A stretch of 64,000 nt of DNA, taken from Cladobotryum mycophilum. Lineage: Eukaryota > Ascomycota > Sordariomycetes > Hypocreales > Hypocreaceae. Numbering within the stretch: the first letter of the stretch is position 1; every line of letters begins with the position of its first letter. The notes beneath the pieces were generated by a model, which was given only the letters and a program-made list of their open reading frames with translations, ran no database searches and was not told the DNA's origin. Both the position numbers and the translations under genes were made by a program. Positions 9,963 to 21,334 of the stretch are shown here, in pieces. The stretch lies in assembly GCA_036429605.1 (NCBI GenBank), contig JAVFKD010000016.1, forward strand, positions 2,604,001 to 2,668,000. The letters run 5' to 3'.

Positions 9963-11156
9963 ATGACGGACAACGGCGAAAAGGTCAACACCAACATCGT
10001 TACCCTCACACGGTACCTCAATGAAGAGCAAACAAAACACAAGGAAGCCACTGGTGATTTCACGTAGGTCAATCCTTAAAACTCCATCCCTCCCAGTCCT
10101 TAATATCCTCTCTACCACTGTCCCCCAGCTCCCTCATCCAAGACAACCAAGTCCCCTAGGCTGACATCTACTCCAGTCTGCTTTGCCATGCTCTCCAGTT
10201 CTCTTTCAAGTCCATTGCCTACTACATTCGTCGCGCCACTCTAGTAAACCTCACCGGTCTTGCCGGCTCCTCCAACATCACTGGTGACGAACAAAAGAAG
10301 CTCGATGTCATCTCCAACGACCTCTTCATTGAAGCCATGCGCTCCTCTGGCAAGTGCGCCATGATTGTTTCTGAAGAGGAGGAAGAGATTATACACTTTC
10401 CCACCAATGCAGGCGCCCGTTACGTCGTCTCCTGCGACCCAATCGATGGTTCATCCAACCTGGACGCAGGTGTCTCTGTGGGCACCATCTTTGCCATCCA
10501 CAAGCTCCCTGAAGATTCTCCTGGTGTGAAAGAGGACATTCTCCAGCCAGGAACTGAGCTTGTCGCCGCGGGCTTCACCATGTACGGTGCCTCTGCGCAG
10601 CTTGTGCTTACTATGAAGGACAGCTCCGTCAACGGCTTCACCCTCGACAATGGCGTAGGCGAGTTCATCCTTACCCACCCGAACATGCGCATCCCCCGTT
10701 CTCGCGCCATCTATTCCGTCAATGAGGGTAACTCTCTCTATTGGGAGGACAGCACCATCAACTACTTTGACTCTCTGAAGAAGGCACAGGAAAATGGCAA
10801 GCCCTACAGCGCGCGTTACATTGGTAGCATGGTTGCCGATGCGTACCGAACTCTGCTTTACGGAGGCATCTTTGCTTATCCCGCCGATAAGAAGAGTCCC
10901 AAGGGAAAGCTTCGAATCTTGTATGAATGTGCCCCTATGGCCATGGTCTTTGAGAATGGTAAGTTGTCATTCCGCCCTTTCTGCATGTGCAAGTAAAGCT
11001 AACATGTTCTGCTCAATAGCTGGTGGACAAGCTGTCGACAGTAAGATGAGGAGAATGATGGACGTTGTTCCAGAGCACATTCATGATCGATCGGGAATCT
11101 TCATGGGCAGTTACGATGAGGTGGAAAAGGTCAAGTCTTTCCATCCCCAGTCTTGA
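9963..11156 (+). CDS. fbp1: Fructose-1,6-bisphosphatase
   Basis: Three exons, 9963-10063, 10177-10958 and 11020-11156, giving 339 aa, the usual eukaryotic FBPase length. The start reads MTDNGEKVNTNIVTLTRYL. Visible signatures are the acidic SEEEEEIIHF segment and the DPIDGSSNLD metal/substrate loop, both of which bind catalytic divalent cations, and the class signature KLRILYECAPMA before the last intron. It hydrolyses fructose-1,6-bisphosphate to fructose-6-phosphate in the cytosol, the committed step of gluconeogenesis, and is normally glucose-repressed (family knowledge). A CAC-repeat leader precedes the ATG. It is divergent from PEX11 and convergent with the DUF1295 gene, with only 174 bp between stop codons. 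Confidence 0.97.
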
Positions 11157-11330
11157 AATTGAGCACGAGTCTCATCTCCAAAGTTCAGGTCTCTGTATAA
11201 TGATCTTAGTGAGCGTCTCTCGATAGCAAAATAAGCCAAAGGAAAAAAAGATATAAAAATCATATGTTCTCGTTTACTATTGTATTGACATCTATATTTG
11301 AATGTATACTATTCTAAACTAGTCTAATCG

Positions 11331-12507
11331 TTACCACAGCTTGGGAATTAGCGTTGGGGTATTCTTCTTCCACTCCTGATACTCTTTGCGATCGCCATAC
11401 AGTCTATCGTATTTTCTATCACTTAGAGGAACGCCGGACACTTTGGTGAGCAAAAGAGTAACGAAAGCCGGGCTGACAAAGGACAGGGCCGTAGTCGCGA
11501 GGATTCCAAGAGGTCCGCCAGAGTAGCCAAGAGCTTGTTGAATTGGTTTACGTGCGAGGACGCTGGCAGCGGTGGTAGCGACGCCAGTCCAAAGAGTGAT
11601 TTCGCCAAAGTAGTGAGGGAAACGACTAAACAAGTACTTTTATCAGCATAACAGATCCCTAGGCGTGTCAAACATTCAAGGGGAAAAGGGGAGGAGGGCG
11701 AGTTTAGACTCACCATTTAGAGAATAGTCCACTAGCCATGAATTCTTCATCGTGAAGCTTGAGCTTCTGCTCTGTCTTCCACTTGCTCCTCTGCACGTCT
11801 GCCACGACCTCAAATGTAAAGCCGGAGAACCAGACAGCTAAACCGAGGGCGTCAGTCGCTGCGAGCTGAGGAAGAGCAGAGGCCAGGATAGAAGGTGCGA
11901 CGGCGTTGAGGGCGAGGACAGGCATGAGTTGGAGGGAGACCCAGATGGCTTGGAAGATGAACGGACGGGTGAAGCGGGCTGGTTTGGAGCGGATTTTCTC
12001 GAAGCGTGAGTCTTCTCCCGTTTTGAGGATGCGGTGGAAGAGGTATGTTCCAACTGGGAGGTTGCAAAAAGTTAGCTATATATGGTTATACAATGGTGCA
12101 GGTACATGTTTCGAATCAATGAGTCTGCGGGGGAAGAAAGACATACGTCTCGTAGCCCATAGCATTACCAAGCCAGTGAGAGCAACCTGCCTCCAATTCA
12201 ATGCCGCATCCCCAACACCGTTCCCCTTGAACGCATCAAGCAAGCTAGGCAGAGCAGGAAGATTTGTCGCCCCTTCAGCAGCCGTAGCAGCTCGCGCACG
12301 CAGCGCGGGCAAGAACAAGCTCAAAGCTCCCACGGCGAGGTATGTCACGGATCCGGAAACATCGAAGAAGCGCTCAGACTGGGCGATGATAGAAGGGACG
12401 GCAACGGCGCCCTGTATGGCGAAGGCGGCGGCGACGCAGGGGACGATAGCACGGAGGAGGGGCGAGCGAAAGTTGGTGATGTGCAGCAGGCCGTTGAGCA
12501 GCGACAT
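11331..12507 (-). CDS. DUF1295 / steroid 5-alpha-reductase-like membrane protein
   Basis: Three exons, 12507-12147, 12053-11714 and 11625-11331, giving 331 aa. All junctions keep frame with GTATGT or GTGAGT donors. The protein is strongly hydrophobic, with several membrane segments. The DUF1295 signature is visible in the second half: a W-x-G-F-x-FE-x-x-AD segment (about residues 175-187), then RFPHYFGEI spanning the exon 2/3 junction, then a charged C-terminal tail with YQEWKKNTP. The family (related to ERG24/SRD5A reductases) is thought to reduce C=C bonds in lipids or sterols with NAD(P)H, but substrates of this fungal group are not known to me, so no reaction is assigned. Location is probably ER or another endomembrane. 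Confidence 0.87.
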
Positions 12508-13009
12508 GCTGGCAACGTTTTTTTCTTTCTTAGAGGGGATCCAATGGGTCCCTCTAAAATGCTAAAAAAAAATTGCGGTTTTCTTCTTCTTTCGAATGGC
12601 AAACCAAAGGGGAGAAAAAGGGACGAAGAGAATTAGGCAAAATATGCCCTCCTCGAGTGAATTTTTCCCCTTCGAGCCGTCTGTTGGGTAGCATCGCAAA
12701 AATCATTGACGTTTTTGCCAATGATCCTTCAAGATGCCGAGGTTGCGAGATTCCCGGCTGAATCGGCGGGGTTGAGTTGATCGAGCCGCTCCGACCGTTG
12801 CGATCCGGTACCGTGGATCTGGGAAAGATGACGTGAAATAGTGCTGACCGGCGTCACTGTTGAATGGAGTTTATTATTATTGGTAGAGAGTATAGTAATC
12901 CTAGGTGCTTTTTGAATCATCTTGCTCTCCATTGGTTCGGGTTTGTAAAAATTACAATGATTTGATTCTTGTGGTGATGAGCAATTGCACTTTGCTTTCA
13001 GCCTATTCT
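12508..13009. other. Intergenic upstream of DUF1295 gene
   Basis: About 500 bp between the DUF1295 start and the CIA30 stop, both on the minus strand. It must contain the DUF1295 promoter and the CIA30 3' UTR. No gene seen. Confidence 0.5.
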
Positions 13010-14092
13010 TCAGAGTAGTCCGCAAACCAAGCTCCGCAACCAGCTTCGCGATTGAGACTGCTGCTGCAGCTTTTTTGAGCTGGCAGCAGCTTTGAGATCT
13101 TCTTCCTCTTCATCAGAGTCATCTTGGCAAGCCTCATCCCTTCGTATGGCTGCAATGGCTTCAATCTCAATCGAGAAATCACCCTCCTGACTACCAAAGA
13201 AGCTAACACACCGTCAGTACTCCGTACATTACACACAATCTCATAAAGCTTGAAAGTATTCTCCTACCTTCGCATCATCAAACCCACCCGCTTGATATTA
13301 GACAAGTTCAGGGGCTTTGCATCATCTTTGGACCGGCCCCTATACGTTGGCTTAAACATACTCCACGGCAGCTTCACATCCGCGGGCCCGGAGCCGTCCA
13401 CCGTGAATTCCGCCTCCCAACTGACTCCGCTCTGTTCACGGCCGTCGTCCCGTCTCGGGGGAATATCATCTTTCAGAGTCAGGGCATACCGCCTGCCGTC
13501 CGCCTTGGCCACTGAGATTATTATGCCCGCATCGTAGGCGGACAAGTCCAAGTGAAGGACTCCCTGGCTGTGCTGGGATGCAAAGCCGGCGCCGCCTAGT
13601 GTCTTGGTGTCCAGGTGGCCATAGAATCGAGCCTTCTCCGGGTTCAATACCTGGAGGTGGGACTGACTGGATCCGCCTCGAACACGGTCATCTGAGGTGA
13701 CCCAATTTGACGAGTCCCAGGGCCTTGGAATAGGGAAAAGATGTTTCAGTTAGCCGAAAGACTTTATTCGTTGCTTCGTTTTCTCAGGAATTTTTCGTTC
13801 CTTTTTTTGCCATCATATCATTTCCGGATCTATGCCCGCGGGTGTATGCTAATTTGCCCGGTAAAAAAAGCCATAATAAAGAAGACGAAGAAGAAAAGGA
13901 CGTCCGAGCTTTGTCGGACTGTGCTGGAGACAAGAATTGATGATTGAGGTGTGTATTGCGGGATGGGATGGGGGGAAAGGGGTGTGTGTGAAAAGCAGAG
14001 ACGGGTGGAAAGGCAATGACGGATATGTTGGACTAGAGCGGGTGTTTGACTTACCTGTCACCGCCGTAGAGGTATAGCCGTTGATACGACAT
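13010..14092 (-). CDS. CIA30-domain protein (complex I assembly factor-like)
   Basis: Three exons, 14092-14055, 13723-13268 and 13202-13010, with introns of 331 and 65 nt; 228 aa. The first exon encodes only 13 residues (MSYQRLYLYGGDR). The remainder matches the CIA30/NDUFAF1 fold: RPWDSSNWVTSDDRVRGGSS near the start, then FYGHLDTKTLGGAGFASQ, a central galactose-binding-like beta region, and IKRVGLMMRSFFGSQEGDFS near residue 165. The C-terminal tail is acidic then Gln/Ser-rich. CIA30 was defined in Neurospora as a complex I intermediate-associated protein. This short form has no obvious mitochondrial presequence, so it may be a cytosolic or otherwise diverged relative. Intron 2 contains a TACTCCGTA 9-mer. 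Confidence 0.87.
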
Positions 14093-14556
14093 TCTCATCC
14101 TTTGTTAACAGAGAATATGTTAAAGGCGTGTGAAGATTGGTGTGTCTTTGATTTTTGATATGTATGTTACGTATGATGTTGTATGCTTGTTGAGGTATGT
14201 GAGATGGGAAAATTAATAGGCCATGGATTATTATTACTGCCGAGTACAACGTAAGGTGAGGTAGGTGCGTACCTGTTGGCAAGTTGCCAAGTTAAGGCGC
14301 AGTGCGTTGAGTCAGGTCAGGTACAAGAGGCAATGTACCTCTTTCCGTTTACGAGCGATGGGTCTTCAATGACATAATTGACTCTCAACTACTCCGTACT
14401 ACTAAACTGGTGTCTATGTGATTTTCAGGTTTCTTGCTTGAAGCTATGCAGGTACGGCGAAATGGAGTATCTTTCCACTACCACGTTGGTCCACGTGTAC
14501 ATGCAGAGCAGGTATAATTGGACACAACACACACCGTTGTGTGTAGTAGTAGTAGC

Positions 14557-14590
14557 GTGTTGTGTTGTGTTGTGTTGTGTTGTGTTGTGT
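14557..14590 (+). repeat. (GTGTT)6 microsatellite
   Basis: Six perfect GTGTT units plus a partial unit, intergenic, upstream of the CIA30-domain gene. Confidence 0.9.
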
Positions 14591-16618
14591 CTGTGTGTTT
14601 AGAGCTTTTTCGTGCGAATGCACACGCAGACGGAGAAGATGCAAATGCACACGTAAAACGCACACCTCGATGCCTTCACACCTCCCACGCCTTTGGGGCG
14701 ACGGACCGGAGAGATAGAGAGATCCGTTGAATAAGGATCGTCAAAGAAAGAAAAAAGTACGAGATGTCAACAATGCGCCATCTCGGCAGAGCAGATTTGC
14801 AAGGAAGAGAGAGCCAAAAGGTTTCTCCACCAAGAGGCACATCATGCGTCTCACTGAATGTATATTTGGCTCGGTATCGACGTTTTGACCCTTATATCGA
14901 GACATTTATACGGTACGTGCATTTCATGCACCGTTCCATAACGCAGCAAAATCCCGGCTTTCGCCAAACTTGGGCCAAGTACGAGCGACAGCCGTGAAGT
15001 GCGTGCTAGACATGATTTGATTTAATTTTTAATTTTTCTTTTTTCTTTTCTTTCTTCTTCTTCTTCCCTCCCCTGTCCATTTTTTCATTCATTCCCAAGA
15101 TCCCGTGGTCTTGGTATCCATGCGATGACTATGCCCCATGGGATCATAGCTCCATCACAGATTTGCATCTCAGGCTTCCAAACCTGGTCTCAATCTAGTG
15201 CCATCTCGGGTTTAGAGCACCGCAAGACTTCAGCTGCCTTTGGTCAAACCGGCGTTGTCATCTAAAATGGTGCACGGTACCCAGTAGACGGTAGTGTTCT
15301 TTTCTTTTACGAGATACCGCAGACGGAGATGTTCTCCTTTTCTCTTTAGTAATAGCAGCAGCAGCAGCAGCAGTAGCAGCAACAGTAGCAGCAACAAGGA
15401 GCAATGGCTGGGATCGAGCCTGTACTCAGAACTCTACTTTGACAAGTCACCAACTCTCTCACCCGGTTTACCTGCAAGTAGTAAACGATCCGTGCTTCAA
15501 CAACAACACCGGGTTTCATCCCCTTGCAGTGTGACTGTCACAAAAGACAGAGAGGGATTAAAACGAAAAGAGAGAAAGAAAAATCCCGGTCCTCACTTCT
15601 ATCGGCCGAATCCAACATCCCATGCCCTGCCATGCCATCCCTCCCCTCAACCCAAAGCCAACCCAACCCATGATGAGGCGTGCAAGAAACCTTGGAAAGG
15701 GGGTGCTGGCGCCCGCCAACTACCAGGCGCCAGATTTTCCCGTCTTTTGTCTCGCTCTGCTCCGTGCGGTGCGGTGCTTGTTTGTGCTGCCACAACCAAG
15801 GCAAGACCAGAAAATATTGGGTTGGCATGCACATGTTGATCCAAGTCTCTATTATAGACTGGGTAGATCTGATATACCCCCCAATAATTCCATCCCACCT
15901 CTCTTTGGCCCCTCTACTCTTTTCTCCCCTTTGCCGGATGCTAAAACGAAACGGTGAAATGTGTTTTCTCGGAACTAAGACAAGCGTCTGAAATCGAGAT
16001 GTTTTCTTTCTTCTTCCTTGGGGAGGTTTTTTTTTTTGGTTGTAGTTTGTGATAGATCTTAATTCAAGTTTTAACAACTGCCATGTTCAGTTTAGTTTTA
16101 CCGCATTCTGTGATCAACTCTATCAAAGTGAAGCTAAATGATTGCCATCCGCCACTATCTCCGCGATTCTAGCCCCGTATCAATCTAATGACAAAAAAAG
16201 GGAACACAGATAACGGGGGGCTGAAAGGGAAAATACGAAGATAGAGTGACAGAGAAGCAGAGAGAGAGACAGAGAGAGAGAAAGGCGGGATCGAAATCTG
16301 GTATGCCTAATTTACACATGCATACGGAGTACTGACGGAAGCAATTGCCGTATAACGCAGGTTACGGCCTTCGCCGAGTTACTTTTCTGTCGATGCTGCA
16401 GGCACCTTTTGATGTTGTATCATAGTGGGTGGAGGATCTATCGAATTGTGTGACCCATCCATCCCCATCATCCAGAGGAACAAAGTCTCCTTTAGGATTT
16501 GGGAGCCGAGAGCAGCAAAACCAAAAGGGTTTTTTCTTTTCTTTTCTTTCTTTCTTCGGCCAACTTGTTTTGGGGTTTTGACCGCACAATGGTCGGCGGT
16601 CTCTGTTTTCTGCATTGT

Positions 16619-16633
16619 CCCCCCCCCCCCCCC
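16619..16633 (+). repeat. C15 homopolymer
   Basis: Fifteen consecutive C in intergenic DNA. Run length is probably unreliable given the homopolymer problems elsewhere. Confidence 0.85.
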
Positions 16634-19600
16634 AGGTCCGTTGAACAAGTCTTTAGCAACTCTCTCTCGCTCCCTCGCTCCCTCTCTCTCGCCTTTACCG
16701 TCTTTAGCCAACGCAAGACCTATAGCAGCTACACACATAGCAATAACAAATGAAAATGGCCAAAAAGGTGGTGTGCACGATCCGCTTTGTGCCTGGACGG
16801 ATCGCATCACGAGATGCCCTCTAGTCAAGTCAAGGGAGCCAAGGAGCGAAAGCCGGGCTACTTGCTTCCCAAGACTGTCTAGCTCATCGCCAATCGCCCT
16901 GAAGGGATAAAACAAAGAAAACGGAACAAAGACGTGTGTGTTTGTGTGTGTGTGTGTGTCTCCGTTCCAGCGATCACTTTTAGTGCCGTTTGGATTTAAA
17001 GCTGCGCAAAACCCAAAACAAGTTCAGCACACAGACTGTCTTTGCCGTTTCCTTGGGTGGTGGTGGTGCCTTCCAACTCACAGCCGCCAGCTGCATCCCG
17101 TGACCATCCGAAACACCCGAGACCCAAGACCATCTCTCTCTCTGTTTTTTTTTCCTTTTCCTCTTCGTACTCGGTTATTGTGGGAACTTTGAGGGGGAGA
17201 AGAGAGGAGCTTTGACGGAGGAAAATGGAGATTGATTATGTTGCGCGCGCCGCCTTGAAAAGATGGCCGGCTCCGTTCAGCTACTCACTAACACGGCCAT
17301 GCTTTACCTTAATCGGAGCAACCTTCAATCTCTGCTGTTAAGGCCTACAATTTCTATTATACCTGGTTCCTCCGAAATGCCTTCTTTCCCGGCCGGCCGA
17401 TCACTTCAGTTGTGCTGTAAGTACAGTACGTATGTACATGTTGCCAAGTCCTTTGACGTGCGGTGGCGGCGAAATTGGTGGGTGTGTGCTCCGTACGGAG
17501 TAGTAGATCATGGACCATTAAAACGATGACATCGCATCCTTAATCGAATCCTTAATACACCAACCTATTGCCCCTTCCCCCAGCCATTACAATGAACAAC
17601 TTTATTATTCTCCGTCCTACAAGGTCCCGTATAATTAAGGGTCCCTGGGATATTGGATATTGGATATTGGATACTGGGGGGAGGATAAACGGGACATGTT
17701 GCATGTTGCACAACATTCCCAGGACCCTTGATGCCTTTTTTTCGTCCATGTGATGTCTTTCGGTGACGATGCATCCGATGTACATACGTAGCATAGGTAA
17801 TGCGTGTGCTGTGATCCATGGCAGCAGCCCTATCATACATGCCGTTGGCCGTTGTCGTCACATTTTTTGCCGCCCAAGACCTTTTTTTTTTTACTCCCTC
17901 TCTCTCAAACCACACCAACAAAAATGTGAACAGCAAGAACAAGATGGAGAGTCCACTATTTCATCGATGCGCTCATGTGTGTGCCAGACGCGGGCTGGAA
18001 CTGGGTCCTCTTGACTCTCGTCTCTCTTTGTTGCCTACACACCCGTTTCACTGTATGTCTCAAACAGACCCTTTTTTTTTCTTTCTTCCCTCTCTTGTCT
18101 TTCACACACACACTCTCTCTCTGCCTGATCCTGTTCATGAATGACTCTCTCATTGCCCTTCTGACTCTCTCCATTCTCCACCAAGTACACCGGTTGACTT
18201 GGACCCAATCAACCACGCCCTTCCTCATCTGCCAGAAACTTAACTTGCAGAAGAGACAATGTCTTTCCCTGTTAATCCTCCCCCATCCTTTATGTTGCAA
18301 GAACAAACAAGGGAGCATTCCCCTTTGAGAGTTCTCCATAGTTGGCCCTATGAAACCCAACCAAAGCATCAAGAAAAGCAAGACTCCCTTTTTGGGAGTG
18401 GGTTTCTCTCCCTCTCTGCTTCTCAACGGAGAGTCTCAGTAGCTTTTTTTTTAAGTCATTCCCAAATCCCCGGGGCAGCGCGCGCAAAGCAGAAACAAAT
18501 TGTTTCTCCCCCTCCCCCAAAATAAAAGACCCAACGAATGGCCCAAGACAAAACGGCCACACGGCAAACCCTCCGGCAAACCTTGAAAGAGAGGGAGAGG
18601 GAGAGGGAGGGAGATTTGAATGCCGTCCCCACTTTATCCGGCTGCTTCCAGCTCCGATAAAAGTTCCCCCCAATGTTCTAAATTGCTTCCCTTGCCTTGC
18701 CTTTGCCTTTGCCTTGCTTTGTGTTTGGCTAGACATGTATATCCGTACAATACCGGATATACAGGACCCTCGTACCAAGGTCCAGGTAGCACAAAAACAT
18801 TTGCAACTCATTTGAACTTCTCAAACTCTAGCCTTCATCCCACCCGTACTCCGGTTATCCCCCATCCTCCCTTTCACCTTAGTCGTGACTAAAATCAAAA
18901 GAAGAATAAAAAAGAAAAAAACGTCAATGCCCAAAAGATGCATAGTAGCTGCAACTAAAAGTTCCCAAATCACAACCCAAAATCGTCCCAAGATCCTCTC
19001 TCCCCTCCTCCACCCCACACCAAAGCTCCGATGAAAGAGGCGTTTGACCAGAAAGAAAGAAGAAAAAAAGACACCAGTGGCGTCACCCTCGTTCCTTTTC
19101 CTTTGGGGGAAGCCGGGCGGGAGAGGGGAGACGGGGAGGGGGGCAAGCAAGCCCCAAAAGCCCGTTCGTAGGCGACTCCGATAATGGATGGCGTAGGTAC
19201 CAGAAACCTACTTGTAGTACTCCGTACATAGCACACATCCATAGCACATAGCACAGAGCTGCCATCTGGAATTTGGTGTGTGTGTCTGTCTCTCTTTGGC
19301 CTTTCTTCGCTGCTGCTATGGATGGGATGGATGGATGTCTCTCATCCGCCCCGGCAGGCAATCGTAAATTCAACCAACCAACCTACCTAGTACCTACCTG
19401 CCTCGTACTTGCCTACCTACCTAGTAGGTACCTACCCACCGTCTTGGTCCGCCTTTGTCCGCTTTGGCTCCCACCACTACCACACCTTAAACTCTTTTGA
19501 ATCTTGTTTTCTGCTTGGTGGATTGGCTTGGGCTTGTTGCTGCTTTGCCCACCATCATTTGGCAGGCCCGCCGAAGATTTACACCATCCGTAGTGAAATT

Positions 19601-20309
19601 GCCTGTGATTAAGTGGCGCCAATAAGTCCGATCCGGTCAATGGGAAACGACTCAAATCGCCATACTATAGTATGTACATCGCAAAATGGAACATGGGGGA
19701 GAGACAGAGAGAGTAGAGTAGTAAAATCGTTAATTGGAGCACTTGTTTTTCGTGCTTCTCATCGTATTCCAAAGGGGGATATCTAGTTTAACAACCATAA
19801 AAAAAGCAAATCCACTACCTAGTATGTATTCCAACAAGCCCTGTCTGCGACAGTTTACCCAAAAATCTAGCCAGTATACCCAGCTGAGATGTCACTGCAT
19901 GTGCTGCTCCTTAGAACGCCTGCCGACCCGTTTGCCTTGTCTTTCCTGTTCATCCCGTAGTTCTTCCTCCCAATGCAACCAAAAAAGGTGGTATGTAACA
20001 CAAAAGAAAAGAAAAAGATGAGCCTCGTGTGAGTGCTCCCCAAGAAAAAGAATGAATTCCACAAATCGCCGTGCTATGCTCTCGTAAAGTCTTGATCCCG
20101 CTGTCGCCGCGAGCCCATGTCCTGTACGCCGTGATCGTGCCGATTAATTCAGGCCAACCGCCTACTTCATCGATGTCGTTTTTTATGACCCTAAGGAAAT
20201 GAGAGGTCGTGGTGTATGATGATAATGATGATGATGATGATGAGGATGAGTGTCGGTAGTGTAGGTAATTATGGCGATGATGGTAGGTGATGAGAGTAAA
20301 ATGGTTCGC

Positions 20310-21334
20310 TTAGTGGTGGTGCTGATGCAGCATGGCGGGAGAGCCGGGCATGGACAAAGGCGTCGTGGGGTAGTCGAAGCCAGTCTCGGAGCAGGCGGCA
20401 GAGTCATATGAGTGCGACAGAGGAGGTGTCTGCGTTACAAGAGTCAGTAATGCGGGTCTATAGGAACCAAGGATGTCTGCTTTCACTTACCAGGGGAGTT
20501 GTGTCGTAGGGACTGGGGATACTCATGTCAGGAGCGGGGATGAAGCCGTAGCCAATGTATGGGCTCATGTTGTCCTGGTACATATCCCGCTTGATGGGAT
20601 CGCTGTAGTGGCCCAGAGAAGGTAGAGAGGTGGCCATGGTGGTGGCAGTGAGGTAGTTGGGATATGTCTCTGCGGTGGTCATGGCGGGGTATGGGTGGGC
20701 GTTGCCGTAAGGGTTCATGAGCAGCTCATCGGGAGCGGGATATGTGGTGTAAGAGAAGACGGGCGGCGTGTTTGATCGCTCGCGGTCATCGTAGTGAGAA
20801 GGAGCGAAAGCGAGCTCCTCATGCGACTCCATGGGAGGAGTGAACTGGCCCTGGGAAACAATGCTGGTGGGCTTGGGAGGAGTAGGGATTCGGACGGGAG
20901 CCTGAGACTGCTGGACCTTGTGGGACTTGGTTGTCTGGCGCTTGGTCACCTTGTTGGGGCTCGTTGCCTGGCTGCCTGAAGTCTTGGTCTCAGTCTCGCC
21001 CTCTTCCGAACCAGCGCGGCGCTCGAGGTCTTCCAGACGGCGCTTAAGCTTCTTGCCTGTAGATGAACATGTTAGTTATGTTTTCCTCCTTCCCACTGCC
21101 AAATTTTGAATGGAAGCTGGACGTACGGTAGTTGCGCTGGGCAATGCGGTTCTGTATCCTGCGGCGCTCGGCAAGATCTGAGATCTTGGTCCAGTCCTCG
21201 TCTGGGTGGGCAGAGCTGCTGAAGGCGCTGCTGGTGCCGTGGTTGGAGCAATGCCTGGGAGGAGGAGCTGGAGCCGGAGCTGGAGCCGCGGCGTAGGCAT
21301 AAGGGTGCTGTTGTGAAATAGCGTACATGGCCAT
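20310..21334 (-). CDS. bZIP transcription factor
   Basis: Three exons, 21334-21127, 21056-20491 and 20429-20310, giving 297 aa. The basic region is at about residues 52-75: RRRIQNRIAQRNYRKKLKRR, with the N-x2-AQ-x3-R signature of the Pap1/AP-1-like fungal branch (NRIAQRNYR). The first intron splits the arginine codon at the end of that motif. The zipper is very short: LKRRLEDLERR, with no further leucine heptads before a Ser/Thr/Pro/Gln-rich tail containing PPMESHEELAFAP and many Tyr-Pro segments, ending in LHQHHH. It probably binds DNA as a dimer and activates transcription. The acidic-to-basic lead-in DWTKISDLAERRR is typical of a Sordariomycete group that I tentatively associate with IDI-4-type factors; that link is from memory and not secure. 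The gene is isolated by very long flanks on both sides. Confidence 0.9.

Larger units (their letters stand above)
14093..20309. other. 6.2 kb region without a supportable gene
   Basis: Lies upstream of the CIA30 gene and downstream of the bZIP gene. It holds simple repeats ((GTGTT)6 at 14557-14586, an AGC-rich tract near 15357-15393, C15 at 16619-16633, GT and AG tracts), many pyrimidine-rich stretches, and copies of TACTCCGTA (14390, 16323, 17494, 19218) and TACCTAGTA (19384, 19418, 19816). Open frames up to about 180 codons exist, but they are low-complexity and lack recognisable domains or consistent codon bias. Confidence 0.55.

Noticed and set aside
15294..15839. 181-codon frame with Ser run
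   Set aside because: Starts at GTG; the Ser run is the AGC microsatellite; no domain.
20310..21334. HAC1/HacA identity for the bZIP gene
   Set aside because: Basic region and tail differ from Hac1, the introns are ordinary spliceosomal ones, and no Ire1-type stem-loop intron was seen.
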